A stretch of 64,000 nt of DNA from an uncultured Pelagibacteraceae bacterium (GCA_902537665.1 CACBCE010000001.1:62001-126000); one strand, 5' to 3'; numbered from the stretch's first letter, positions 30,175-38,560 are shown. The notes: generated by a model from the sequence alone, not told the origin. Translations and numbers: made by a program.

Positions 30175-30276
30175 ATGAATAAAAATGAGAATAATTACAG
30201 ATTGAACTCAGGTACTCTTAGATTTGCTCTTAGAGGAATCAATAGAGGTGTGCACGCTCCTTTTCACGCTGGCTAA
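30175..30276 (+). other. Compact GC-richer element: candidate 33-aa ORF and/or structured RNA
   Basis: Between the cspA terminator and tRNA-His there is a frame for 33 residues, starting MNKNENNYRLNSG and ending GVHAPFHAG. The stretch has clearly higher GC (nearly half in 30210-30284) than surrounding spacers. TCTCAT/ATGAGA (30171-30176, 30185-30190) can pair across the start codon. A 7-base hairpin CGCTGGC-TAAA-GCTAGCG (30267-30284) holds the stop codon in its loop. The direct repeat CTCTTAGA occurs twice. There is no clear Shine-Dalgarno sequence and no T tract. It could be a small protein, a structured RNA or both. Confidence 0.4.
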
Positions 30277-30299
30277 AGCTAGCGAATAATCACTTATAT

Positions 30300-30305
30300 T
30301 ATAAT
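30300..30305 (+). promoter_or_regulatory. Putative -10 element before tRNA-His-hisS
   Basis: A perfect TATAAT lies about 40 bases before the mature tRNA-His 5' end. It is the only good hexamer between the 30267-30284 hairpin and the tRNA. The -35 position is not convincing. Confidence 0.35.
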
Positions 30306-30345
30306 TTTAAATAACAACAAAATAAGATAAAACAAAAAAGGATAT

Positions 30346-30419
30346 GCCTTGATGGTGAAATAGTATCACGTCGGTTTGTGGATCCGAAGTCGTAGGAGCG
30401 TAACCTACTCAAGGTACCA
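30346..30419 (+). tRNA. tRNA-His(GTG), lacking G-1
   Basis: Acceptor GCCTTGA pairs with TCAAGGT (first pair G:T), then A73 and encoded CCA. The anticodon loop TTGTGGA gives GUG. Position -1 is T, so the extra 5' guanosine of normal tRNA-His is not encoded, and the discriminator is A rather than C. This is the derived type known from a group of alphaproteobacteria. The T-arm GTAGG/CCTAC has the odd loop AGCGTAA (A54, G55, T58). hisS starts 4 bases after the CCA. Confidence 0.88.
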
Positions 30420-30423
30420 AAAA

Positions 30424-31821
30424 ATGAATAAAGAAAATAAATTAATTCCTGGATTACCCTCAGGTTTTGAAGATAGATGGAATAAAAAATTACTTCTCAA
30501 AAAAAGACTATTAAGGGTTATTGAGAAAAATTTTATTAAATATGGATTTGATCCATTAGAAACACCATCTTTTGAAATTAGTGAAAATATAGGCTCCTTT
30601 CTTGCAGAGGATGAGAGTAATCCTATGTCTGATGTATTTATATTTGATGATGGTGAAAAGAATATTACTTTAAGATATGATTTATCAAGTCCACTTGCTA
30701 GATTTGTTGCGCAGAATAATCAAGAGCTTCCTTCAACATATAAAAGGTATGCAATTCAAAATGTATTCAGAAATGAAAAATCTGGAAATGCTAGGTACAG
30801 GGAATTTACTCAAGCAGATTGTGATATAGTCGGAAATGTTAATTCGGCCCAAGCTAATGCCGAGTTGTGTAATTTGATCTCAAATACATTGATAGATTGT
30901 GGTTTAAAAAATGATCAGTTTACTATCAATGTCAGTAATAGAAAAATCGTTCAAGGTTTAATTGAAGATTTAAAAATTGAAAAAGATAAACAAATCAAAG
31001 TAATGAGAGCTATAGACAAACTCGATAAACCTGGGTTTGGTTTAAAAGGTGTTGAAGAATTATTAAAAAAAGAGAGAAAAGATAAAAGCGGAGCTATAAC
31101 AAAAGGAGCAAACCTAAGTGATGATCAAGTTTCTAAAATCTTAAATTTTTTAAAGATTAAAGATTTAAAGGAACTTAAAGAAAATTTTAAAAATCCTATT
31201 ACCAAAGAGGGCATTAAAGAATTAGAGGAATTATTTGAAGTTTTAAAATTTGGAAATTACTTTGATCAAGTAAAAACTAATTTTACCATAGTTAGAGGCC
31301 TAGATTATTACGATGGGTTTTGTGTTGAGACTAATCTGAATTTTAAAGCAAAAAATATTAAAGGCAAGGAAGTTGATATTGGAAGTATCTGCTCAGGTGG
31401 ACAGTATAATAAATTAATTTCAAGATTTAAGGGTGTAGATATTCCAGGGACAGGGGTAAGTATTGGTGTTGATAGATTGCTATTTGTGATGATGCAATTA
31501 AATCAAATAGAAGTTGATACACAAAATCCAGTTATTGTTTGTGTAATGGATGAAAAATATTTAAAAAATTATTACGAAATTTTAGATAATTTAAGAAAAA
31601 ATAATATCAATTCTGAAATATTTTTGGATAGTAAAAAAAATCTAGGTAAGCAACTTACTTATGCTAACAAAAGAGAATGTCCTATCGCAGTTATCTGCGG
31701 TGAAAACGAATTTAAAGATAATAAAATAACATTAAAAAATCTACTTGGGGCCAAAGGGGAGAATAATCAAATTACATTTCCAAAAGAAAATTTAATAAAT
31801 GAAATCAAAAAATTTATCTAA
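30424..31821 (+). CDS. hisS: Histidyl-tRNA synthetase
   Basis: Class II synthetase of 465 residues. The ATG at 30424 is used; an in-frame extension to 30376 runs through the tRNA and is spurious. Motif 2 reads FRNEKSGNARYREFTQADCDIVG in pieces and resembles the eukaryote-like form (FxQxDxDIxG) rather than the usual bacterial form. The histidine motif is RGLDYYDGFCVE. This fits recognition of a tRNA-His without G-1. hisZ overlaps its end by 23 bases. Confidence 0.95.
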   Translation: MNKENKLIPGLPSGFEDRWNKKLLLKKRLLRVIEKNFIKYGFDPLETPSFEISENIGSFLAEDESNPMSDVFIFDDGEKNITLRYDLSSPLARFVAQNNQELPSTYKRYAIQNVFRNEKSGNARYREFTQADCDIVGNVNSAQANAELCNLISNTLIDCGLKNDQFTINVSNRKIVQGLIEDLKIEKDKQIKVMRAIDKLDKPGFGLKGVEELLKKERKDKSGAITKGANLSDDQVSKILNFLKIKDLKELKENFKNPITKEGIKELEELFEVLKFGNYFDQVKTNFTIVRGLDYYDGFCVETNLNFKAKNIKGKEVDIGSICSGGQYNKLISRFKGVDIPGTGVSIGVDRLLFVMMQLNQIEVDTQNPVIVCVMDEKYLKNYYEILDNLRKNNINSEIFLDSKKNLGKQLTYANKRECPIAVICGENEFKDNKITLKNLLGAKGENNQITFPKENLINEIKKFI

Positions 31822-32857
31822 CAAAATCCTTAGATCAGTTCAGTCTAAAGGATTTAAATATATTGAATTACCATCAGTTATTGAGACTAATCATATAGTT
31901 CAAAGATCTGGTGAAAGTTTTAGAAAATTTATTTTTTCATTCACAGATCAGACAGGTAATGAATTATGTTTGAGACCTGACCTTACCATTGTGTCGTGTC
32001 TTCGATATTTAGAAAACAATTTAAAGGGTAAAGAAAAAATATTTTATAGCGGACAGGCTTATAGAAAATCTCAAAATAAAAAGGACTCTATAATTCGAAA
32101 TCAGGTTGGTTTTGAGATTATAGGATCAAAAGATGAAAAAAAAGATGACAAAGAAATAATAGATACGTCACTTAAATCACTTAAAGATCTAAAATATTCC
32201 TCAGGCACTCTTACTATTGGCAATGTGGAAATTTTTAATCTTCTAATATCTAAATTAGATATACCAAAAAGATGGAAATTAAGACTTACAAGACATTTTT
32301 GGCGAGAAGACTATTTCAGTGATTTATTAAAAAGATTAGAGACAAATTCTGATGTAGATCCAACTATTGTTGAGGTTGATAAAAGACGATATTTAAAAAT
32401 GTTAAAGGATAATCAATCATCTATTGTTGCAGGTAGAACATTAAAAGAAATTTTAGAAAGGTTTGATAAAAAGATTAAGGATCCAAGGAGAGCAAGTAAG
32501 GGAAGTAATACATCGAAAATCATTAAAGATTTTTTGAAAATTAAATGTCCAATAAATAAAGCTGCAAAGGAGTTAAATAAATTTTTTAAAAAACATAAAA
32601 TAAATCTTTTTGTTGATCAGAAATATTTTCCTATCTCAAAAAACAAAATATCTAAATTAAATGTAGTTTTCTCAACTGCCTTTGGTAGACAATTAGAGTA
32701 TTATACTGGCATAGTTTTTAAAATAGACATCAAATCAAAGTCGAGAATTATTAATTGTTGTAACGGTGGTCGTTATGACAAATTAATTTCTGATCTTGGC
32801 TCAAAAAAGCAGGTACCAGCTGTTGGTGCTGCTCTTAACTTAAATTATCAATTATGA
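31799..32857 (+). CDS. hisZ: ATP phosphoribosyltransferase regulatory subunit
   Basis: A 352-residue HisS-like protein without synthetase function that forms a hetero-octamer with short HisG. Class II-like pieces are present (LCLRPDLTIVSCLRYL, FYSGQAYRKSQ, QVGFEIIGS) while the histidine motif is degenerate (GRQLEYYTGIVFKI), as expected for HisZ. Direct adjacency to hisS and an ATGA overlap with hisG support the call. Confidence 0.93.
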   Translation: MKSKNLSNKILRSVQSKGFKYIELPSVIETNHIVQRSGESFRKFIFSFTDQTGNELCLRPDLTIVSCLRYLENNLKGKEKIFYSGQAYRKSQNKKDSIIRNQVGFEIIGSKDEKKDDKEIIDTSLKSLKDLKYSSGTLTIGNVEIFNLLISKLDIPKRWKLRLTRHFWREDYFSDLLKRLETNSDVDPTIVEVDKRRYLKMLKDNQSSIVAGRTLKEILERFDKKIKDPRRASKGSNTSKIIKDFLKIKCPINKAAKELNKFFKKHKINLFVDQKYFPISKNKISKLNVVFSTAFGRQLEYYTGIVFKIDIKSKSRIINCCNGGRYDKLISDLGSKKQVPAVGAALNLNYQL

Positions 32858-33540
32858 AAAATTTAATTAATATAGGAATACCTAGTAAGGGTCGGTTAAG
32901 AAAAGATGTTTTAAAAATTTTTATTAAAAGAAAATTAAAGCTTATTTCTGAGCGAGGGGAAAGAGATTTGATAGGTTCAATAAAAAATAAATCAAATGTA
33001 AAAATTTCATATTTACACGCTAGAGAAATTATTGAGAGATTGGGAGATGGTTCTTTAGATATTGGCTTTTCAGGTTTTGATTTATTAAAAGAAAGTGAGA
33101 TAAATACCCAAAATAAAATAATTGTTATTAAAAAACTAAATTTTGGAAAAGCTAATTTAGTTGTAGCTATACCGGATCCTTGGATCGATGTTCAAACCAT
33201 AGCTGATCTAGAGGAAATTGCATTTGAATTTAGAGATAAAAAGAAAAAAAGATTAAGAGTTGCAACTAAGTATCCAAACTTAACTAGGGATTTTTTATTT
33301 TCCAAAGGCGTTACTCAATTTAAATTGGTTGATAGTTTAGGAGCAACCGAGGCGTACCCTTTTACTGGTTCAGCTGAATTAATTACAGACATAACATCTA
33401 CAGGTGAGACTCTTAGAGCGAATAACCTACGTATATTGAAAGATGGAGAAATCTTAAAATCTCAAGCTTGTATTTTTATTTCAAAAAAAAATAGTAAAAA
33501 AAAAGGTTTAAAAAACTTTGTTAAATTACTTTCCAAGTAA
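32854..33540 (+). CDS. hisG: ATP phosphoribosyltransferase, short form
   Basis: First enzyme of histidine synthesis, condensing ATP and PRPP. At 228 residues it is the short form that needs HisZ. Motifs seen are GIPSKGRLRKD near the start, GFSGFDLL, VATKYPNLTRDF and the PRPP region DSLGATEAYPFTGSAELI, with ITSTGETL. It lacks the regulatory ACT-like domain of long HisG. Confidence 0.95.
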   Translation: MKNLINIGIPSKGRLRKDVLKIFIKRKLKLISERGERDLIGSIKNKSNVKISYLHAREIIERLGDGSLDIGFSGFDLLKESEINTQNKIIVIKKLNFGKANLVVAIPDPWIDVQTIADLEEIAFEFRDKKKKRLRVATKYPNLTRDFLFSKGVTQFKLVDSLGATEAYPFTGSAELITDITSTGETLRANNLRILKDGEILKSQACIFISKKNSKKKGLKNFVKLLSK

Positions 33541-33657
33541 TTTATCTTTAAAGTATATGAGAATAATTTTGATGATATCTAAATTTCTCATTATCGCATA
33601 AGTAGCTATTAGAACCCCTATTCCAAAAATAATTTTCAAAATAAGATATAATTCCAT
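33526..33657 (-). CDS. Small membrane protein of unknown function (43 aa)
   Basis: The frame from ATG 33657 encodes a single hydrophobic helix (MELYLILKIIFGIGVLIATYA in part), then a short tail ending YFKDKLLGK. AAAGGA lies 5 bases before the start, and a minus-strand TATTAT stands just upstream. It overlaps the hisG end by 15 bases. No family is recognised, but the Shine-Dalgarno and promoter placement make it plausible. Confidence 0.5.
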   Translation of the reverse strand: MELYLILKIIFGIGVLIATYAIMRNLDIIKIILIYFKDKLLGK

Positions 33658-33667
33658 AAAAATCCTT

Positions 33668-33674
33668 TATAATA
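33668..33674. promoter_or_regulatory. Overlapping divergent -10 elements between the 43-aa gene and rmuC
   Basis: TATAAT on the plus strand (33668-33673) and TATTAT on the minus strand (33674-33669) overlap almost completely. A plus-strand start near 33680 favours the rmuC ATG at 33688 over the one at 33676, which would lie before the transcript. Confidence 0.4.
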
Positions 33675-33687
33675 CATGTTACGAATC

Positions 33688-34779
33688 ATGGACACAGTTT
33701 TATTACTAATTTTAATTTTAATGTTTGGAGCAATCTTGGCTATTTTGTATTTAAATATAAAGTCCAAGAAAGAGAACAGAGCTGATGAGACTAATGAAAT
33801 AGCAAATTTGAATGCGGAAATTATTAAATTAAAAGATAGCTTAAACTCTACAATCAATACATCTCTAAGTTCGATGTCTACCTCATTTAACTCTTTATCA
33901 ACTGGAGTTACAAAGGATATGACCGAGGCACTTACTAAAGTTGATGAGAAGGTTGGTAATTTTAATGAGCAAGTAAAGCTCTTAAATCAAAGTCAAGAGG
34001 GAATTACTAAAATTTTAGCAGGGGTCAAAAAATATGGAACTCTAGCTGAGTATTCTTTGGATGCTCTAATTAAAGATTTATTACCTGCGTCTCAATATAT
34101 GACAAATGTCAAAATGAAAGAAGATACGAGTGAAAACGTAGAATTTGCAATCAAGCTTCAAGGAGATGTTTTGGTTCCGGTGGACTCTCATTTTCCAGTA
34201 GAAAAATTTAAGGCAATTACAGATGCGCACGAGGCAGATGATAAGAAGGCAGTTGCTGATGCTAGAACAAAATTAGCAAGCGTATTTAAGGCTAAAGCAA
34301 AAAGTGTCATGGAAAAATATATTGTTCCACCTAAAACTTCAAATTTTGCAATAGTGTACGCTCCTACAGAAAGTCTTTATAAAGAATTAACTGAGTATCA
34401 AGACCCAAGCACTAAAGAGCTATTAACTCAAGAATTAATGAAAAAATATAAAATAGTAATTTGTGGACCAAATACTCTTTCAGCTTATTTACAGTCTTTA
34501 CATATGGGCTTTCAGTCTCTTAAAATTTCAAAACACGCAACAGAGATTTATGATCATTTAAAAACTATAAGTACGAGATTTTCTAGTCATTTTGATAATA
34601 TTTATAAATTAAGAAAAAAACTTGAAGAGGCCATGACAGTTGTTGATAGTTTTGGAAAAGATGCAAGATCAATTACTAGAACTTTAGAAAATATAAAAGA
34701 TCCCGAGCAAGTTGAAAAAGCTGTTCTAACAGAGAACGTTGAGAGTTTTGTTGAAAGAAATAAACAAGTCAAAAAATAA
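33688..34779 (+). CDS. rmuC: RmuC family DNA recombination protein
   Basis: A 363-residue protein with an N-terminal membrane helix (about residues 4-23), a coiled-coil-like region (about 35-110), and the RmuC domain. Conserved pieces include KKYGTLAEYSLDALIKDLLP, VPVDSHFPVEKF and KIVICGPNTLSAYLQSL. RmuC limits inversions at short inverted repeats and resembles restriction-type nucleases. It heads a three-gene group of nuclease-related proteins. Confidence 0.92.
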   Translation: MDTVLLLILILMFGAILAILYLNIKSKKENRADETNEIANLNAEIIKLKDSLNSTINTSLSSMSTSFNSLSTGVTKDMTEALTKVDEKVGNFNEQVKLLNQSQEGITKILAGVKKYGTLAEYSLDALIKDLLPASQYMTNVKMKEDTSENVEFAIKLQGDVLVPVDSHFPVEKFKAITDAHEADDKKAVADARTKLASVFKAKAKSVMEKYIVPPKTSNFAIVYAPTESLYKELTEYQDPSTKELLTQELMKKYKIVICGPNTLSAYLQSLHMGFQSLKISKHATEIYDHLKTISTRFSSHFDNIYKLRKKLEEAMTVVDSFGKDARSITRTLENIKDPEQVEKAVLTENVESFVERNKQVKK

Positions 34780-34816
34780 TTTCTTTTTTCAGATAATACC
34801 GACTATAAGAAATCAC

Positions 34817-35503
34817 ATGCGTTGGAACAAAAAATATGACTATCCTACAAGTTCAAGAGCGACAGAAGATGGAATAAGAAGATACGTACTAGGAGAAGCA
34901 AAGTTACCGAGTGTAACTTCAATACTTGATGCAACAAAATCCGAGGAAGATAAAGCAGCTTTAGCTAATTGGAGAGAGAGAACCGGTCACAAAGAAGCTG
35001 AAGCTATTACAAAGGCAGCAAGTAGCAGAGGTTCCCAAATGCACAGCTATTTAGAGTCTTTTCTTTTAGGTAGAGAAAATTTGAGTTTCTTTGAAGACAA
35101 TGAACAATATAAAAAAATGGCAAAAGAAATTATTGATAAGGGTTTAACAAATAGATTAGAGGAAATATATGGTGTGGAGTGCACTATGCATTATCCTGAG
35201 AGATATGCAGGCACAGCAGACTGTGTAGGTGTTTATGAGGGAAAAGAAACAATAATTGATTTCAAGCAGTCCAACAAACCAAAAAAAGCTGAGTACATAG
35301 ATTCTTGGTTTTTACAAACTGCGGCTTACTCTTTAGCGCATAATGTTGTTTACAATTCAAACATTAATGCATGTATTATTCTAGTTTGCACAGTTGATAA
35401 TTTGTTTCAAGAGTTTAAGATTCAAGGGCCCGAACTAATAACATATCAAAATTTGTTTTTAGGTAGACTAAAAAAATTTAATGAGATGAATAATTTAGTT
35501 TAA
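34817..35503 (+). CDS. PD-(D/E)XK-type nuclease
   Basis: A 228-residue protein. The core shows MHSYLESFL (about 75-83), AGTADCVG with D135, and IIDFKQSNKPKK with D148-x-K150, the order expected of a RecB/lambda-exonuclease-like PD-(D/E)XK nuclease. Similar proteins are common in marine phages and SAR11-type bacteria. The ATG at 34817 is chosen because the longer frame from 34739 overlaps rmuC with unrelated sequence. It lies 37 bases after rmuC and 6 before the exonuclease I gene. Confidence 0.8.
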   Translation: MRWNKKYDYPTSSRATEDGIRRYVLGEAKLPSVTSILDATKSEEDKAALANWRERTGHKEAEAITKAASSRGSQMHSYLESFLLGRENLSFFEDNEQYKKMAKEIIDKGLTNRLEEIYGVECTMHYPERYAGTADCVGVYEGKETIIDFKQSNKPKKAEYIDSWFLQTAAYSLAHNVVYNSNINACIILVCTVDNLFQEFKIQGPELITYQNLFLGRLKKFNEMNNLV

Positions 35504-35509
35504 TAAAAA

Positions 35510-36946
35510 ATGGATAAGATTGTAATTTACGATACAGAGACAACAAACTCAACAATATGGGGATCCATAATAGAAGTTGGAGCTGTTGTAGTTGATAAAA
35601 ATTTAAGAGAAATTGGAAAATTAAATATAAGAGGGCGAATGCCGGAAGGTGAGGTGCCAAGTGCAAAGGCTTTACTTGTTAATTCAACTAGCATTGATTT
35701 ATTAACTAAAGGTAATTATTCACATTATGATTTCTTAGGTGCTGTTGAAAATTTTTTCTTCAAATGTGCCCCAGCAATGTTTATGGGGTGGTCAAATTTA
35801 AATTTTGATCGAAGGATGTTTCATTTCAATTTTTTTAAGGGCAATCGCTATCCTTACGCTACTCACTCATCGCCTAATAGTGAACATGATGGTTTGCACA
35901 TAGCCAGGGCAGCTCAAACCTTGAATTCTGAAACTTTAAAAACAGAATTAACTGAGGCGGGAAACCCAAGCCTTGCATTAGAATCCTTATCAAGAATGCA
36001 GGGTTTTGACACTTCAGCAAGCCATACAGCCTACGTTGATGCGCAAAACTCACTAAAGGTTCTTAGAATTATTAAAGATAAACATAAAGAAAATTGGGAA
36101 ACATTTTTAAAAACATCAACTAAAACAAGCGTAGAAACGTTTTTAAAAAATGAAGGCATATATTCTATTTTTGAAAATGTGAAGGGTAGAAATATGATGT
36201 ATCTCACTAGCACACTACATCCAAATCATTGTTTTCATCCATCTTACGCATCGTGGGGATATGTTTGGGATTTAAGAAGAGATCCAGAACCATTATTAAA
36301 TTTATCAGTAAATCAATTAAGAGATATATTAAAAAAATATAGTCCTAAGGCTACAAGAGTTTTAAAAACCAATAAAGCTCCAGTAATTTTAGATAAAGAG
36401 TTTGCCTTAAAACAAAAACCTTATTCAGACCTAGATTTAGAAACAATAAAAAGAAGAGCGCAAATGGTTAGAAATAATGAAAATTTTTGTAAAAATATAC
36501 AAATTATAAATAGAGAGGCAGCAGAGGAAAAAGAGCAAACTAAAACCCAGGAAGATTTGTTACCTGAAGAAACTTTGTATGAAAAATTTATTCCTAATAA
36601 AGATACTGCTCTTTTTAAAACCTGGCATAGTTCATCTTGGGAAGATAAGTTGAGATTACTAGATAAATTTCAAGACAAAAGATGTAGTTGGTTTGGTCAA
36701 AAAATAATTTATCAAGAAGCACCTCAAATTTTACCACCTGATTTATATAAAAATATTAAAAGCGAAATTGCTAGACGTATACTAAGTAAGAATAAGGAGA
36801 AGTGGCAAACGGTAAATATGGCATATAATGAAATCGACTATTTGAGAGATCAAGCAGATAAAAGAGATGATAAAAATGAGTTAAATAAACTAGATGAAAT
36901 AAATGATTTTATTATGTCTATTGAAAAGAAATATGAAATTGCCTAG
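35510..36946 (+). CDS. sbcB: Exonuclease I-like DEDDh exonuclease
   Basis: A 478-residue protein, about the size of E. coli ExoI (475). The three DEDDh motifs are YDTETTNS (D8, E10), WSNLNFDRRMF, and SHTAYVDAQNS with the final His and Asp. The C-terminal half has LRRDPEPLL and other ExoI-like helical pieces. ExoI degrades single-stranded DNA 3'-5' in mismatch repair and recombination. It follows the PD-(D/E)XK gene after 6 bases, indicating an operon. Confidence 0.88.
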   Translation: MDKIVIYDTETTNSTIWGSIIEVGAVVVDKNLREIGKLNIRGRMPEGEVPSAKALLVNSTSIDLLTKGNYSHYDFLGAVENFFFKCAPAMFMGWSNLNFDRRMFHFNFFKGNRYPYATHSSPNSEHDGLHIARAAQTLNSETLKTELTEAGNPSLALESLSRMQGFDTSASHTAYVDAQNSLKVLRIIKDKHKENWETFLKTSTKTSVETFLKNEGIYSIFENVKGRNMMYLTSTLHPNHCFHPSYASWGYVWDLRRDPEPLLNLSVNQLRDILKKYSPKATRVLKTNKAPVILDKEFALKQKPYSDLDLETIKRRAQMVRNNENFCKNIQIINREAAEEKEQTKTQEDLLPEETLYEKFIPNKDTALFKTWHSSSWEDKLRLLDKFQDKRCSWFGQKIIYQEAPQILPPDLYKNIKSEIARRILSKNKEKWQTVNMAYNEIDYLRDQADKRDDKNELNKLDEINDFIMSIEKKYEIA

Positions 36947-36980
36947 TTGACTTTAATAAACAAATTAATAGAAAGGATTT

Positions 36981-37298
36981 ATGCTTATAGATTTTAAAGA
37001 TGAAGATTTTGAAAACAAAATTAAAAGTGAAGACGTTTCAGTAATTCAATTTAGTGCTGCTTGGTGTGGCCCTTGTAAGTCTTTAAAACCAATTATGGAT
37101 AAGCTTGCGGTTGAGTATAAAGACAAGGCTGGTTTTTATTATGCCGATATAGAAGATGGTGGTATTAATACTGGAAGTGCAGCGGGAATAAGAGGTGTTC
37201 CAACAGTGATAATCTATAAAAAAGGTGTTGAGGTTGATAGAAAAGTTGGTGGCGTACCAGAAAGCCATATGAAAGAGTTTTTAGAAAAAAATATCTAA
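36981..37298 (+). CDS. trxA: Thioredoxin-like protein
   Basis: A 105-residue thioredoxin fold with the active site AAWCGPCKSL, the cis-proline segment RGVPTVIIY and C-terminal GGVPESHMKEFL. It reduces protein disulfides in the cytoplasm; there is no signal peptide. GAAAGGA-type ribosome binding sequence precedes the ATG. It faces folC with a 4-base tail overlap, matching the folC-trx neighbourhood of alphaproteobacteria. Confidence 0.92.
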   Translation: MLIDFKDEDFENKIKSEDVSVIQFSAAWCGPCKSLKPIMDKLAVEYKDKAGFYYADIEDGGINTGSAAGIRGVPTVIIYKKGVEVDRKVGGVPESHMKEFLEKNI

Positions 37299-38560
37299 TT
37301 TAAGTTTAATATTTCGCCAGCTAAATATAATGATCCTGTAATTATTAACATATCATTTTCTTTAAGTGTTAAGGACTTAATTGCTTTCTCAATATTGTCT
37401 TCGTATTTAGCATTAAAAACATTTTGAAATTTTTCTTTTAATTTTTTACCACTGATAGCGTTTTGCTGATTAGGGACATCAACAGTTGTTAGAGACGAAA
37501 TATCTTTAAAGTGACTAATATATTCTTCATGATTTTTATTAGACATCATTCCTATAATAAAATGCTTATTACAATCTAAGGTTTGGAGATATTCATTTAA
37601 AACTCTTGCGCCATCTTCGTTATGACTTCCATCTAACAATAATCGGTTATTTTTGATTAGATTTTTAATTTTTCCAGACTTTATTTCTTGTAATCTGCCA
37701 ATACTCTCAATTTTGGTAATTGCATTTTTTATATCATCATCTTTAACTTCTAAATTTAACTGTCTTATTGTTGCTATTGCTGTTGAAATATTTTCTAACT
37801 GAAATTGTCCAAGAACATTTGGCAACGGTAGTTTTAGGCCACCAAATTTATCTTCATAATAAAAAAAACCATTTTCTCCATTAGAATAACTATAATCTTC
37901 ATTAAAAAACAATTTATTAGATAAGTTTTGTGAAATTGATTTTTTGATACTTTCAGTTGTTTTAAATGAGTTTTGTTTAGATACAATTATATTAGAATTT
38001 AAAAGAGAGGATGTTTTTTCAAATACAATTTTTTCAATAGTTTGTTGATTCTTTGGTAACCAATCAAGATGATCTTTACTAATAGAACACACAATACTTG
38101 CTAAATTATTTTTTAGAATATTAGTTGCGTCAAACCTATGAAACAAACCTGCCTCTATTAAATTAATATTATCGGGATATTGAGCAGCCTTGTAGAAATA
38201 ACAAGCAGACAAAGCTTCAAAAAAAGTTAAGGGATTTTGATCATTTATTTTTTCAACTTCTTCAAAAAGATTAATTAATTCATCATCACGAAGCATATTA
38301 TTATTGAAAACAAACCTCTCATTGATTTTTTGAATGTGAGGGCTCGTATAAACACTGCATTTTACTTTTGCTTCTTTGAGTATCGAAAAAATTGCATTGA
38401 TGGTAGATTGCTTACCATTTGTTCCTACCACTGATATTGCTTTTATTTTTTCTTGAGGATTGCCTAATTTTTCACAAAGAATTTTTATACGATCTAAACT
38501 TAAATCTATTTCTTTAGGATGCAGCTTTTGTAAGTGATTGACTATCTTCTGAAGTTTCAT
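37295..38560 (-). CDS. folC: Folylpolyglutamate / dihydrofolate synthase
   Basis: Adds glutamate to folates, and may also make dihydrofolate. The 421-residue Mur-ligase-type protein has the ATP loop VVGTNGKQST (consensus GTNGKGS, so one Gly is Gln here), TSPHIQKINERF, EAGLFHRFDATN and DGSHNEDGA. It overlaps accD by 47 bases, an unusually long overlap for this window. The accD-folC order is conserved. Confidence 0.93.
   Translation of the reverse strand: MKLQKIVNHLQKLHPKEIDLSLDRIKILCEKLGNPQEKIKAISVVGTNGKQSTINAIFSILKEAKVKCSVYTSPHIQKINERFVFNNNMLRDDELINLFEEVEKINDQNPLTFFEALSACYFYKAAQYPDNINLIEAGLFHRFDATNILKNNLASIVCSISKDHLDWLPKNQQTIEKIVFEKTSSLLNSNIIVSKQNSFKTTESIKKSISQNLSNKLFFNEDYSYSNGENGFFYYEDKFGGLKLPLPNVLGQFQLENISTAIATIRQLNLEVKDDDIKNAITKIESIGRLQEIKSGKIKNLIKNNRLLLDGSHNEDGARVLNEYLQTLDCNKHFIIGMMSNKNHEEYISHFKDISSLTTVDVPNQQNAISGKKLKEKFQNVFNAKYEDNIEKAIKSLTLKENDMLIITGSLYLAGEILNLN

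Noticed and set aside
30376-30423. hisS start inside the tRNA-His gene
   Set aside because: The extra residues are encoded by the tRNA itself; homologous HisRS sequence begins at 30424.
34817-35503. Prophage remnant, because the nuclease looks phage-like
   Set aside because: No structural, integrase or other phage gene is adjacent, and base composition matches the neighbours.
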